Of a stretch of 64,000 bases of DNA, positions 33,456 through 42,616 are shown piece by piece. Made by a program: the position numbers and the translations under genes. The stretch lies in assembly GCF_002015075.1 (NCBI RefSeq), contig NZ_MUXZ01000005.1, positions 22,485 through 86,484 of the forward strand, given 5' to 3'. This DNA comes from Canicola haemoglobinophilus (GTDB lineage Bacteria > Pseudomonadota > Gammaproteobacteria > Enterobacterales > Pasteurellaceae). How positions within the stretch are numbered: the stretch's first letter is position 1; every line of letters starts with the position of its first letter. The notes under the pieces were generated by a model. It searched no databases and was not told the DNA's origin. It saw only the letters and a list, made by a program, of their open reading frames with translations.

Positions 33456-33490
33456 AATAAATAATAAATAATAAATAATAAATAATAAAA
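33456..33490. repeat. heptanucleotide tandem repeat (AATAAAT)5
   Basis: Four perfect copies and a fifth with one change. On the minus strand the repeat ends about seven bases before the ribosome site of the 31-residue membrane protein gene, inside its promoter or leader. It lies 148 bp before purR on the plus strand. Heptamer repeats in promoters (hmw genes) tune expression by slipped-strand copy change in H. influenzae. Confidence 0.85.
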
Positions 33491-33585
33491 ATTAGCTTGA
33501 TGAGTTTAAACAAATGAATCAACAAAGAAATACCTACAAATGATTAAAAGTTGTGATGTAGTGCATAAATTTAAACTTTAAACAT

Positions 33586-33613
33586 TCACCTTATGCCCCT
33601 TAATCTTTATAAT
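33586..33613 (+). promoter_or_regulatory. candidate purR promoter
   Basis: TTCACC (33586-33591) and TATAAT (33608-33613) are 16 bp apart, 26 bases before the purR ATG. The -10 is perfect and the -35 weak. I saw no PurR box here. Confidence 0.45.
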
Positions 33614-33638
33614 AAATGAAATTTTATGGAGAGATATT

Positions 33639-34640
33639 ATGGCTACAATTAAAGATGTGGCAAAAATGGCTGGCGTATCAACAACGACAGTTTCCCACGT
33701 TATCAATAAAACTCGTTTTGTCGCTCAAGAAACAGAGCAACAAGTTTTACAAGCAATTAAAGAACTCAATTATTCGCCAAGTGCGGTTGCTCGTAGCTTA
33801 AAAGTTAATACAACAAAATCCGTTGGAATGATTGTTACAACTTGTGAAGCCCCTTATTTTGCTGAAATTATTCATTCTGTAGAAGAACATTGCTATCGCC
33901 AAGGTTATTCTTTGTTTTTATGCAATACCCAAAATGATCCAGAAAAAATCAAAAACCATCTGGATATGCTTGCCAAAAAACGTGTTGATGGCTTGCTTGT
34001 TATGTGTGCTGAATACACTCAGGACTCTCTAGATCTATTAGCAGCATTTGAAGATCTACCAATGGTCGTTATGGATTGGGGTCCATACAATGAACATACA
34101 GATCTCATTCAAGACAATAGTTTATGTGGCGGATACCTTGCTACAAAATATCTTATCGATAATGGGCATAAAGATATTGGCATCATCTCTGGTGAATTGA
34201 AAAAAACTACGGCGATAACACGTTATCAGGGATTTGAAAAGGCAATGCAAGAGGCTAATTTAACCATAAATCCTGACTGGATCATGGAAGGTTTCTTTGA
34301 ACCTGAAGATGGTTACGAATGTATGAATAAAATTCTTGTACAAGATAAACTACCTACCGCAGTTTTTTGCTGTAATGATGTAATGGCATTAGGAGCAATT
34401 TCTGCTATTGGTGAAAAAGGCTTAAAAGTACCAGATGATATTTCAATAATTGGCTATGACAATATTCATGCTTCACGTTTCTTTTCTCCACCATTAACAA
34501 CTGTACACCAATCAAAATCTCGTTTAGGCGTGCAAGCAATCAATTTGTTATTTAAGCGGATTGGTGAAAAATCAGGAGAGCATGAGGTTATTGAGCTTCA
34601 TCCAGAACTGGTTATCCGTAAATCTGTTAAAGCTATATAA
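33639..34640 (+). CDS. purR: purine repressor, LacI family
   Basis: A transcriptional repressor of purine synthesis using hypoxanthine or guanine as corepressor. The N-terminal helix-turn-helix and hinge (MATIKDVAKMAGVSTTTVSH, NYSPSAVARSLKVN) are nearly identical to E. coli PurR. The effector domain shares KRVDGLLVMCAEY, PMVVMDWG and VPDDISIIGYDN. The length is 333 residues. The ATG follows GGAGAG. A likely target, purE, lies upstream in this window. A shared terminator separates it from cysB. Confidence 0.95.
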   Translation: MATIKDVAKMAGVSTTTVSHVINKTRFVAQETEQQVLQAIKELNYSPSAVARSLKVNTTKSVGMIVTTCEAPYFAEIIHSVEEHCYRQGYSLFLCNTQNDPEKIKNHLDMLAKKRVDGLLVMCAEYTQDSLDLLAAFEDLPMVVMDWGPYNEHTDLIQDNSLCGGYLATKYLIDNGHKDIGIISGELKKTTAITRYQGFEKAMQEANLTINPDWIMEGFFEPEDGYECMNKILVQDKLPTAVFCCNDVMALGAISAIGEKGLKVPDDISIIGYDNIHASRFFSPPLTTVHQSKSRLGVQAINLLFKRIGEKSGEHEVIELHPELVIRKSVKAI

Positions 34641-34676
34641 AAAGAATGCCCATAATTTAGTTTATGGGCATTCTTT
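34641..34676. terminator. bidirectional terminator between purR and cysB
   Basis: Perfect 15-bp arms (AAAGAATGCCCATAA and its complement) with a six-base loop. It abuts the cysB stop codon. Confidence 0.85.
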
Positions 34677-35648
34677 TTATCGATTATCCAATTGAATATG
34701 TTCAAACAATTTTTTCACAGCATTATTATCTCTTAATCTTTCCGCTTGCTCGACTAATGATTTGGTTAATTGCGGTGAAAAATACTGAATAAAATCGTAC
34801 ATATAATTTCTTAAAAAGACACTATGCTTAAAAGCTATCTGTGTCATACTCGATCTAAATAAATGACTTGCATCTATTGCAACCAAATCTGTATCAGCTT
34901 CGGTGTGGGCCATTGATGCCATAATCCCCACACCTAACCCTAAGCGCACGTAAGTTTTAATCACATCAGCATCCGTTGCAGTAAACACAATATTAGGCAA
35001 TAAACCAGCACTATTAAAGGCATAATCTAAATCCGAAACCCCAGTAAAACCAAAGGTGTAGGTAACTAAAGGATATTTACCTAACTCCTCAATAGTTAAA
35101 TTTTTGCATTGTGCTAAAGGATGATCGGGTTTAACAATCACAGATCTGTTCCACATATAGCAAGGCAATAAAACCACGTCATCAAAAAGATATTGCGCTT
35201 CTGTTGTAATAGCTAGATCAACCTCTCCAGATAATAATGCATCATATATTTGTGTTGGTGAGCCTTGATGAATATGTAAGCTAACCTCAGGATATTGCTT
35301 AGAAAAAAGCTCAATTACGGAAGGTAACATATAGCGTGCTTGTGTGTTTGTTGTTGCAATACGTAAAACTCCGCAATTTGGACGAGTATATTCATTCGCA
35401 ATTGCTTTAATACTCTGAGTTTTAACAAGTAATTCTCTCGCAACATTAACAATTTTTGCGCCAGCTGGTGTTAACCCTTTAATATGTTTACCATTGCGCT
35501 CAAAAATTTCCAAGCCTAGTTCATCTTCTAGCAATCGAACTTGTTTGCTAATCCCTGGCTGAGAGGTAAACAAAGCATTAGCTGCCTCAGTTACATTCAT
35601 ATTTTGATTAACAATTTCAACAATATAACGAAGTTGTTGGATTTTCAT
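34677..35648 (-). CDS. cysB: cysteine regulon activator, LysR family
   Basis: An N-terminal LysR helix-turn-helix (MKIQQLRYIVEIVNQNMNVTEAANALFTSQPGISKQVR) and an effector domain that binds N-acetylserine in relatives (RIATTNTQARYMLP, HIHQGSPTQI, GEVDLAITTE). At 323 residues it has the exact usual CysB length. It activates sulfate and cystine uptake and cysteine synthesis genes in enterobacteria. No cys gene is adjacent. Confidence 0.93.
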   Translation of the reverse strand: MKIQQLRYIVEIVNQNMNVTEAANALFTSQPGISKQVRLLEDELGLEIFERNGKHIKGLTPAGAKIVNVARELLVKTQSIKAIANEYTRPNCGVLRIATTNTQARYMLPSVIELFSKQYPEVSLHIHQGSPTQIYDALLSGEVDLAITTEAQYLFDDVVLLPCYMWNRSVIVKPDHPLAQCKNLTIEELGKYPLVTYTFGFTGVSDLDYAFNSAGLLPNIVFTATDADVIKTYVRLGLGVGIMASMAHTEADTDLVAIDASHLFRSSMTQIAFKHSVFLRNYMYDFIQYFSPQLTKSLVEQAERLRDNNAVKKLFEHIQLDNR

Positions 35649-35680
35649 AGCAATACCTAGACTATCAATTAGAAAAAAAA

Positions 35681-35698
35681 GGTGCGTTAAAACGCACC
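35681..35698 (-). terminator. intrinsic terminator after grxD
   Basis: The stem GGTGCGTT / AACGCACC with a two-base loop (tight, so the effective loop is four bases after fraying) is followed on the minus strand by T8. Confidence 0.75.
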
Positions 35699-35711
35699 TA
35701 TCATGAAAGAA

Positions 35712-36041
35712 TTATTCTTGTGGATGACGAGCGGCAACCTCAGCTAATAACGGCTGTAGCTCACCTTGTTGAAACATTTCCAACATGATGTCACAACCGC
35801 CAATTAATTCACCTTCAACCCATAATTGTGGGAACGTTGGCCAATTAGCATAAACAGGCAATTCTGCGCGAATATCTGGATGCTGTAAAATGTCAACATA
35901 GCCAAAAGGGACTTTACAATTAATTAAGGCTTCAACTGCTCTTGCTGAAAATCCACATGAAGGGAATTTAGGAGAACCTTTCATATAAATAAGGATTGGA
36001 TTTTCACTGATTTGTTTTTTGATTTTGTCTAAAGTTTCCAT
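35712..36041 (-). CDS. grxD: monothiol glutaredoxin (Grx4 type)
   Basis: A small cytoplasmic glutaredoxin that binds and delivers 2Fe-2S clusters. The CGFS active site is in PKFPSCGFSARAVEAL; the glutathione-binding WPTFPQLWV and GGCDIMLEM blocks follow. The length, 109 residues, is typical. It is probably a single-gene transcript. Confidence 0.95.
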   Translation of the reverse strand: METLDKIKKQISENPILIYMKGSPKFPSCGFSARAVEALINCKVPFGYVDILQHPDIRAELPVYANWPTFPQLWVEGELIGGCDIMLEMFQQGELQPLLAEVAARHPQE

Positions 36042-36119
36042 AATATTTCTCTTAAGTTAAATTCGGGTTAAATTGTAGCATAAGTACAATGGAAATAGTC
36101 AAGTTAAAGAAAGTTTTGA

Positions 36120-36899
36120 CTACCAACTTCCCCCAGCTCCACCTCCGCCAAAGCTACCACCGCCAAATCCGCCACCAGAGCTTGAGCCTCCACCAAATCC
36201 TCCTGAAAATCCACCACCAGAACGTCTTCGTGATAAAGTGGACTGGCGAATAATGCGATCAAAATCTTGACTACTTGGGCTAATATAAGGTTTTCTACGC
36301 CAGCTTAGCTCACCAAATAGAACAAATAGTACAAAAACAGCGATCATAAAAATAGGAATATAGTCTTCCCAGCTATTTTCTTGCTGATGAGGCTCATATT
36401 CTCTTTTACTTGCTGCAATAATATAATCTAACCCCTTATTAAGCCCCTTAGCATAAAAACCTTGCTTAAACTCAGGCATAATAACATTACGGATGATTTG
36501 CGATAAAAAGGCATCTGGCAAAGCTCCTTCTAGTCCTTGTCCAGTGGCAATAAACATCTTACGATCGTTCATAGCTACAAGCATCAAAACGCCATTATCT
36601 AATCCTTTTCTACCAATTCCCCATTTATCTCCTAACTCAAAAGCATATTGAGAAATAGGATAATCTCCTGTGGTTGTGATCATAACAATGGCTATTTGTG
36701 AGCTAGTTTCTTTAGCATAGGCTGCTAGTTTTTCTTCTAAAAACTGCTTTTCCTGTGTATGTAATGTTTTGGTATAGTCATTCACATATTGAAAAGGAGT
36801 TGGAGGTGTAGGAAAACTAGCAGCTAATGCAGTTTGAGAAAACAAAAAAATCAGAAAAAGCACCGCTCTTTTTTGCCAAGATACAAAAAAATTAATCAT
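36120..36899 (-). CDS. TPM-domain protein with signal peptide and Gly-rich tail (YgcG family)
   Basis: An exported, membrane-anchored protein of unknown function. A signal peptide ends near SQTALAASF. A TPM domain follows (about residues 35-160, with IAIVMITTTGDYP, GIGRKGLDNGVLMLVAMNDRKMFIATGQGLEG). One transmembrane helix (IPIFMIAVFVLFVLFGEL) precedes a cytoplasmic tail that is almost pure Gly/Ser/Phe and ends GGGGAGGSW. This layout is common next to lemA. The start at 36899 overlaps the upstream gene by eight bases. Confidence 0.85.
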   Translation of the reverse strand: MINFFVSWQKRAVLFLIFLFSQTALAASFPTPPTPFQYVNDYTKTLHTQEKQFLEEKLAAYAKETSSQIAIVMITTTGDYPISQYAFELGDKWGIGRKGLDNGVLMLVAMNDRKMFIATGQGLEGALPDAFLSQIIRNVIMPEFKQGFYAKGLNKGLDYIIAASKREYEPHQQENSWEDYIPIFMIAVFVLFVLFGELSWRRKPYISPSSQDFDRIIRQSTLSRRRSGGGFSGGFGGGSSSGGGFGGGSFGGGGAGGSW

Positions 36900-37335
36900 T
36901 AATGATGACCTCATTATCTAATTCATTTTGATCATTTTCTTGAATAGAAAAATACAGTGCTAATTTTTCCCCAATCTGATCTATTGCTCTAACAACACCT
37001 AAAGAATACTGATTAGCTTTAAAAAAGCTTACCATTTCATCACATTGCATACGCCAAAATTCATCTCCAACATATTGATGAATTCCAATGTCACCAATAA
37101 TTGCACATTGATGATCCTTATGCGCAATATAAATCAGTACAGCATTCTTTAATTTTGTATTTCCCATAGCCAAATCATCAAAAATTTCTAGTGCTCGATT
37201 ATATGCGGAATGAGAAGAATGATTTATATGACGCTCAATATATACTCTTAACTCAGCTGAAGAATTGAGCTCAAGGCGACTAATTGCCGCCTCAATTTGT
37301 TTTTTATTAAAGGGAATACGAGAAAACAAAGACAT
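36892..37335 (-). CDS. TPM-domain protein (TPM_phosphatase-like)
   Basis: A second TPM-domain protein (147 residues) without a signal peptide or membrane helix. TPM-type parts: ISRLELNSSAELRVYIERH near the start, then KLKNAVLIYIAHKDHQCAIIGDIGIHQYVG. It probably sits in the cytoplasm and works with its neighbours LemA and the YgcG-type protein. The role is unknown. The start at 37335 lies in an operon with lemA (13 bases apart). Confidence 0.8.
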   Translation of the reverse strand: MSLFSRIPFNKKQIEAAISRLELNSSAELRVYIERHINHSSHSAYNRALEIFDDLAMGNTKLKNAVLIYIAHKDHQCAIIGDIGIHQYVGDEFWRMQCDEMVSFFKANQYSLGVVRAIDQIGEKLALYFSIQENDQNELDNEVIIND

Positions 37336-37348
37336 TTTTGACCGCACT

Positions 37349-37930
37349 TTAATTGAAATTTACAACAGGTGCATTCTCAGCACCAGAAGCTGATTTAAAA
37401 TAAGGCTTTTCTTTGAAACCAAAGATCATCGCTGTAAACTTAGCTGGAAATTGACGTACTTTTTGATTGTATTCTCGAGCTGCTTCGTTAAATTTATTAC
37501 GAGCGACATTGATACGATTTTCTACACCTTCCAATTGGGCCTGTAAATTCATAAAGCCATCATGCGCTTTTAATTCAGGATATTTTTCTACTGTCACTAA
37601 CAAGCGAGATAAGGCAGAACCTATATTATTCTGACTTTGTTGGAATTGAGTTAATTGATCTTCAGTCATATTTGTCGGATCAATTTTTGTTTGTGTCGCT
37701 TGAGAACGAGCTTTAATCACACTAGTCAATGTTTCTTGCTCAAAATTAGCTTGACCTTTAACAGTATTAACCAAGTTAGGAATTAAATCTGCACGATGTT
37801 GATATTGTGATTCCACATTTGCCCAAACAGAATCAATTTTTTCTTCTGCTTGGACTAATCCGTTATAACTACTCATTAGTGCAAAGCCAATTGCCACTGC
37901 GACAATAATTAAGCCAAATAATTTTTTCAT
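37349..37930 (-). CDS. lemA: LemA family protein
   Basis: An N-terminal membrane anchor (FGLIIVAVAIGFALMSSYNG) precedes a four-helix bundle of the LemA family, with the family signatures VWANVESQYQHRADLIPNLVNTVKG and RNKFNEAAREYNQKVRQFP. The length, 193 residues, is usual. It is first in a three-gene operon with two TPM proteins, a widespread but functionally obscure arrangement. Confidence 0.92.
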   Translation of the reverse strand: MKKLFGLIIVAVAIGFALMSSYNGLVQAEEKIDSVWANVESQYQHRADLIPNLVNTVKGQANFEQETLTSVIKARSQATQTKIDPTNMTEDQLTQFQQSQNNIGSALSRLLVTVEKYPELKAHDGFMNLQAQLEGVENRINVARNKFNEAAREYNQKVRQFPAKFTAMIFGFKEKPYFKSASGAENAPVVNFN

Positions 37931-37957
37931 TTTAGTTCCTTATTTATACTAAATAAT

Positions 37958-37985
37958 AAAGCCCTAAACTTTCATTTAGGGCTTT
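37958..37985 (-). terminator. intrinsic terminator after ompP5
   Basis: Perfect 11-bp arms AAAGCCCTAAA / TTTAGGGCTTT with a six-base loop. It is oriented for the minus-strand ompP5 transcript, and lies between that gene and lemA (which is transcribed away). Confidence 0.7.
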
Positions 37986-38019
37986 TTATAAAATTCAGTA
38001 AAGTGTTACAAATTATATA

Positions 38020-39048
38020 TTATTTGTCACCTTTAACTGCGATTTCAACACGACGGTCTTCAGCTAAACATGCGATTAATGCTTTGCGACTTTTAACAGC
38101 GTCACATTTAGCACCAGTAACTGGGTTTGCTTCACCGTAACCTGTTGCAGTAATAGCATCTTGAGCAACACCTTTAGATACTAAATAAGTAGCTACTGTA
38201 TCAGCACGACGTTGAGATAATTTTAAGTTTGCTGCATCAGAACCGATACGGTCTGTGTAACCAGCAACAGAAACTTGTGCTGCTTTTAATTGAGCGATTT
38301 CACCGTAGATACCATCTAAAGTTTGTTGCGCTTCAGGTTTTAATGTTGCTTTACCGAATGCGAAAGTAACATCAGAGTTTAAGTTGAAAGTTTTGCTTAC
38401 AACTTCAGGAGCAACTTGAGCAACTTGACCGAAACGGTAAGATAAGCCTGCAGTTACAGAACCGATGCTTGGAGTATAGTCTAAACGAGCACCTGTTGTA
38501 TCATTATGGATTTTACCAACGCCTTTAACCCATTGATATTCTACGCGTAACGCTAGTTCTGGTAATGATGGTAAGTTGTATTCAACACCAGCTGCGAAAA
38601 CTGGAGATACTTTTAAGCTATTTTGTTTAGTTGGCTCTATAACAGAATAATCGTGAGTTACAGTGTAATCAGAGCGGATTAAAGCTGCACCAACGCGACC
38701 ATAAACGTCTAAACCTTCTAATACTGGGTAACTAGCTTTTAAGCTTAAATGAGCGCCATGATTAGTATGTTTAGACTCAGTCTTTCCATTAACTCGACCT
38801 TTAGCACGACCAAAATCATCGTAACCTAATTCTACAGCAAAGTTATCAGTAATTTGGTAACCACCAAACACACCATAAGTTACAGAGTTGCGTAATGTTC
38901 CTGTTTTATCAGTTTCTAATTGTGTGAATCCATCGTGGAAAGATGCCCAACCTGCTTTAGCACCAACATAAAATGTGTTTGCTTGTGGAGCTGCTTGTAC
39001 AGATGCTGCTAAACCAGCGATAGCTAATGCGATTGCAGTTTTTTTCAT
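38020..39048 (-). CDS. ompP5: outer membrane protein P5 (OmpA family)
   Basis: A major outer-membrane porin/adhesin. Signal peptide MKKTAIALAIAGLAASVQAA; an eight-strand barrel of about 180 residues with surface loops that vary between strains; then the peptidoglycan-binding OmpA domain with DVTFAFGKATLKPEAQQTLD, VAGYTDRIGSDAANLKLSQR and CLAEDRRVEIAV, including the conserved Cys pair. The length is 342 residues. P5 binds mucin, CEACAM1 and factor H in H. influenzae. Confidence 0.95.
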   Translation of the reverse strand: MKKTAIALAIAGLAASVQAAPQANTFYVGAKAGWASFHDGFTQLETDKTGTLRNSVTYGVFGGYQITDNFAVELGYDDFGRAKGRVNGKTESKHTNHGAHLSLKASYPVLEGLDVYGRVGAALIRSDYTVTHDYSVIEPTKQNSLKVSPVFAAGVEYNLPSLPELALRVEYQWVKGVGKIHNDTTGARLDYTPSIGSVTAGLSYRFGQVAQVAPEVVSKTFNLNSDVTFAFGKATLKPEAQQTLDGIYGEIAQLKAAQVSVAGYTDRIGSDAANLKLSQRRADTVATYLVSKGVAQDAITATGYGEANPVTGAKCDAVKSRKALIACLAEDRRVEIAVKGDK

Positions 39049-39123
39049 TTGGATGATCCTCTATTTAGTCATCAATATTAATATAATATGTACTCCAAAT
39101 CTAAATCTAATAGATTAGGATTT

Positions 39124-39142
39124 AAACACCTAATAGGTGTTT
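39124..39142 (-). other. inverted repeat between mepM and ompP5
   Basis: Perfect arms AAACACCT / AGGTGTTT with a three-base loop. It may terminate mepM or lie in the ompP5 promoter region. The 179-base gap otherwise holds the ompP5 leader and no gene. Confidence 0.4.
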
Positions 39143-39227
39143 AGCGCAATATTACCCTCTTTTTGCCCAAAGGTAAAACTTTTTTTATAAAAAATAAACT
39201 TTTAGCGTATGACATTTGTATTCTTGA

Positions 39228-40766
39228 CTAAATCTTGAGCATTTTTTCAATTGTTTTAGCTTTGACTAAAAATGCCTTTCTTTCGCTACTTGCCATCTGA
39301 CTACTTGTTCCTGGTAGCTTAACTTTTAAAGGATTAACTGGTCTTCCATTAATATGAAACTCATAATGTAAATGTGCACCGGTAGAACGACCAGTGTTGC
39401 CCGATAATGCTATGCGTTGCCCTCTTTTTACTGATTGACCGGCTTTTACTAATGAGCGACTTAAATGCATATAAACAGTCTGATATTCTCTGCCATGTCT
39501 AATCATAATATAGCGACCAGCACCATTAGCCTGATAAGCCACTTTTTCTACAATTCCATCTGCTGGAGCTATTATTGGTGTGCCTACAGGAATAGCAAAG
39601 TCAACTCCTTTATGTGGTCTTATTCGACCTGTGACAGGGTGACGCCGAGCAGGGTTAAAGTGAGAGGAAATTCGAGCTTGATGCAACAAAGGGGAACGAG
39701 CAAAACCTTTACCTAAGGTTTCTCCTTGGCGGTTGTAATAACGCCCATTGCTTGCTTGAATGGCATAATAACTTTTACCTCCAGACACAATATGGATAGC
39801 TTCTACATTACCTTGCCCTGTTAATTTATCATCCAAATATTCTCTTGATACTAAAACTGCGAATTTATCACCTTTTTTTAATTTATTAATACTTACTTGC
39901 CATTGAAGTGCGGTGGTTAATTGGTTAATTTGTTTCTTATTCAGCCCTAATGTTTTTAAGCTAGCAGAAAATGCCCCGTTTATCTGACCTTTCAGTACAT
40001 CTTTTCTCCAAACACTTTTCTTCTCCAAAATCTGACGTTTAAAATTGTTTTCATCTATTCGCTCATAAATCCGCTCTTCACGCGCAGAAATTAGCCAATT
40101 TAAATACTCTAAGTTACCATCATTATCTAGTATCCAGTATATTTGTTGACCTGCTTTCAACTTTTTTAATTCGGGATAGTCAGCAAGTAACTTATTGCTA
40201 GTCTCTTCCCCTAATCCTGAATTTTCTAGCACATCTTTTAAGGTATCACCATTAACAATAGTATGCGTAAATTGATCTTTGATCCGCATTGCCTGATCTG
40301 CTACATCTAATAAACTGTTTAAAGCGTCCTTAGCATCATCAGGTAAAGATGACATCTCGCTATCTTCTAGATTAACTTGATCAACCTCATCATCCTGACC
40401 ATCTAAATCGTCATAAGATAAATCAGTTTCAGTTTTCTCATTCTCTACTGAAACTTTATTGGTTTTTGTTAAAGTTGATTCATTTGTGTTATCAACAAGG
40501 ATTTTCATATCTTTATCTTGAACATCGATAAATTCTCCATGCTGAGTAGATGCTGGATGTTTTATCACGTCCTTGTCTAAAGAAACATTGTGAAGGTTTT
40601 GTTGGTCCGAGGATGTGAGAGCTGTAACATTTTCAGTCACGACTTTGTTTTTCAAAGATAAAGTAATACCAATTAAAATAGATAAAATAGCGAAGAAAAA
40701 AATAGCGACTTTTGTACGCAATTTCTTTCTACGTCTATCTCGGGCTAATTTAATGTGATACACCAT
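39228..40766 (-). CDS. mepM: M23 murein DD-endopeptidase (MepM type)
   Basis: An inner-membrane-anchored, periplasmic zinc peptidase that cuts peptidoglycan cross-links during growth. One N-terminal TM (VAIFFFAILSILIGITL), an acidic linker, a LysM/OapA-like region (TIVNGDTLKDVLENSGLG), and a C-terminal LytM domain with zinc ligands in RPHKGVDFAIPVGTPI and STGAHLHYEFHINGRPVNP. The length, 512 residues, is slightly longer than usual because of the acidic linker. It lies divergent from znuC, as in H. influenzae. Confidence 0.9.
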   Translation of the reverse strand: MVYHIKLARDRRRKKLRTKVAIFFFAILSILIGITLSLKNKVVTENVTALTSSDQQNLHNVSLDKDVIKHPASTQHGEFIDVQDKDMKILVDNTNESTLTKTNKVSVENEKTETDLSYDDLDGQDDEVDQVNLEDSEMSSLPDDAKDALNSLLDVADQAMRIKDQFTHTIVNGDTLKDVLENSGLGEETSNKLLADYPELKKLKAGQQIYWILDNDGNLEYLNWLISAREERIYERIDENNFKRQILEKKSVWRKDVLKGQINGAFSASLKTLGLNKKQINQLTTALQWQVSINKLKKGDKFAVLVSREYLDDKLTGQGNVEAIHIVSGGKSYYAIQASNGRYYNRQGETLGKGFARSPLLHQARISSHFNPARRHPVTGRIRPHKGVDFAIPVGTPIIAPADGIVEKVAYQANGAGRYIMIRHGREYQTVYMHLSRSLVKAGQSVKRGQRIALSGNTGRSTGAHLHYEFHINGRPVNPLKVKLPGTSSQMASSERKAFLVKAKTIEKMLKI

Positions 40767-40954
40767 TTTGAATAAACAACCTTGTAAAAATTTGGGGCTC
40801 TAGTAAGACAGAGGATTTTACTAAAAATTCATTTCATTTCGTAAAAAATAAAACAAATGAATACTTTATATGCATAAATCTCGAGCATACTTGTTAAATA
40901 AAGGAAAATAAGCTATTTTTTCACCTCACTTTCACAGCATATCTTTTGTTTACC
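40767..40954. other. divergent mepM-znuC intergenic region
   Basis: 188 AT-rich bases carry the two divergent promoters. I looked for a Zur-type palindrome before znuC and found none convincing. No additional gene was seen. Confidence 0.5.
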
Positions 40955-41746
40955 ATGCAAATTCACTCAATCAAATATCCCCTAGTGGAATTAAAAAATA
41001 TCAATGTTAGCTTTGCACAAAAAAATATTCTAAAAAATATTAATTTAACAATTTATCCTAATTCTATAACAACAATTGTTGGGCCAAATGGTGGCGGAAA
41101 ATCCACCTTGCTCAAAGTTTTATTAAAACTGTTACCTGCAACCAGTGGAGAAATTACTTATAGCAAAAATCTCGTCATTGGATATGTTCCACAAAAAATT
41201 CATCTTGATCAAAGCCTCCCTATTACTGTAGAAAAATTTTTATCTTTAAAAAAAGGCATCAATAAACAAGATATACAAGATGCTTTAGCTCTGCTTTCTA
41301 TTGAGCATTTGCGTTTAAACTCTATGCAAAAATTATCTGGTGGAGAAATGCAGAGAGTTTTACTTGCTCGAGCAATCCTAAACAAACCTAATTTGCTTGT
41401 ACTAGATGAAGCAACTCAAGGGGTTGATATAAATGGTCAGGCGGAGCTTTATCAACTGATAAAGCAAACTCAACAAAAACTCAATTGTGCCATTTTGATG
41501 GTTTCTCATGATTTACATATCGTTATGGCAGATACAAACGAAGTTCTCTGTGTTAATCAACATATTTGCTGCGCTGGCACACCAGAAATTGTATCTAATG
41601 ATCCAACCTTCATTCATTTCTTTGGCGATCAATTTGCTAAAAATATTGCTGTTTATACTCATCATCACAATCATAAACATGACATACATGGTGATGTGTG
41701 CTGTGGGCATAACTTCCAATCTGCACAATGTAAACATACAAAATAA
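40955..41746 (+). CDS. znuC: zinc ABC transporter ATP-binding protein
   Basis: The ATPase of the high-affinity zinc importer ZnuABC. Walker A is GPNGGGKSTLLK, the signature LSGGEMQRVLLARA, Walker B NLLVLDEATQGVD, where Ala replaces the usual Pro of DEPT. The C-terminus is rich in His and Cys (THHHNHKHDIHG, CCGH), as in other ZnuC. The start is the ATG at 40955; an upstream TTG adds three residues. The length is 263 residues. znuB follows 14 bases later; znuA is elsewhere. Confidence 0.92.
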   Translation: MQIHSIKYPLVELKNINVSFAQKNILKNINLTIYPNSITTIVGPNGGGKSTLLKVLLKLLPATSGEITYSKNLVIGYVPQKIHLDQSLPITVEKFLSLKKGINKQDIQDALALLSIEHLRLNSMQKLSGGEMQRVLLARAILNKPNLLVLDEATQGVDINGQAELYQLIKQTQQKLNCAILMVSHDLHIVMADTNEVLCVNQHICCAGTPEIVSNDPTFIHFFGDQFAKNIAVYTHHHNHKHDIHGDVCCGHNFQSAQCKHTK

Positions 41747-41760
41747 ATTAAGGAATAAAA

Positions 41761-42546
41761 ATGCTAGAAATTCTCTTACCCGCTTGGCTAACTGGAATAT
41801 TACTGTCATTTATTACCGCACCTTTAGGTGCATTCGTAGTTTGGCGCAAAATGGCCTATTTTGGCGATACCCTAGCCCACTCCGCTTTACTTGGCGTTGC
41901 CTTAGGGCTTTTTTTACATACCAACCCTTACATTGCTATTTTAATCCTCACCATATTATTAGCTATCATCATGGTTTGGCTAGAAAGTAACACACAATAC
42001 TCAGTAGATACGTTATTAGGCATTATCGCCCACAGTTGTTTATCCCTTGGCGTTGTGACAGTTGCTTTATTGCAAAATGTACGGGTGGATTTAATGGCTT
42101 ATTTATTTGGCGATTTATTAGCGATTGGATTGGAAGATCTCTATTTCATTGCCATGGGAGTAATCATTGTATTAGGGATTTTGATTTATTTTTGGCGGCC
42201 TTTATTATCCATTACAGTCAGTCCTGAACTTGCCCAAGTGGAAGGCATTAATATCAAAAGAATGCGATTTTTATTAATGATTTTGACCGCACTTACTATT
42301 GCATTAAGTATGAAATTTGTGGGTGCATTGATCATTACTTCATTGCTCATTATTCCTGCGGCAACAGCAAGACGCTTTGCCAAAAGTCCTGAAATCATGG
42401 TGCTTATTGCTGTTTTTGTCAGTATGATTTCTATCACCTTAGGATTGGCATTATCCGCATTCTACGATACGCCTACTGGACCTTCAGTGGTGATTAGTTC
42501 TACTTTCTTATTTATCTTATCTTTGTTCAAAAAAGAAAATGCTTAA
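41761..42546 (+). CDS. znuB: zinc ABC transporter permease
   Basis: An inner-membrane permease of the ABC-3 family with seven to nine helices. Family blocks are LGAFVVWRKMAYFGDTLAHS near the N-terminus and FVGALIITSLLIIPAATARR near residue 190. The length, 261 residues, is normal. It forms an operon with znuC and ends at a bidirectional terminator. Confidence 0.93.
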   Translation: MLEILLPAWLTGILLSFITAPLGAFVVWRKMAYFGDTLAHSALLGVALGLFLHTNPYIAILILTILLAIIMVWLESNTQYSVDTLLGIIAHSCLSLGVVTVALLQNVRVDLMAYLFGDLLAIGLEDLYFIAMGVIIVLGILIYFWRPLLSITVSPELAQVEGINIKRMRFLLMILTALTIALSMKFVGALIITSLLIIPAATARRFAKSPEIMVLIAVFVSMISITLGLALSAFYDTPTGPSVVISSTFLFILSLFKKENA

Positions 42547-42560
42547 TTCTTAAAAAGAAA

Positions 42561-42590
42561 AAACGTAAGGCAACTCATTACCTTACGTTT
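42561..42590. terminator. bidirectional terminator between znuB and the symporter gene
   Basis: Perfect 10-bp arms AAACGTAAGG / CCTTACGTTT, with an A-run left and T-run right. Confidence 0.8.
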
Positions 42591-42616
42591 TTTATTACTA
42601 AAAAATCAAAACCTAA

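Noticed and set aside
33456..33490. CRISPR-like array
   Set aside because: The repeat unit is only seven bases with no spacers; it is a simple tandem repeat. No CRISPR array was seen anywhere in the window.
40767..40954. Zur operator before znuC
   Set aside because: No long palindrome of the Zur type is present in the divergent promoter region.
41508..41990. 160-codon plus-strand frame across the znuC-znuB junction
   Set aside because: Both real genes cover it in another frame, and they are strongly conserved.
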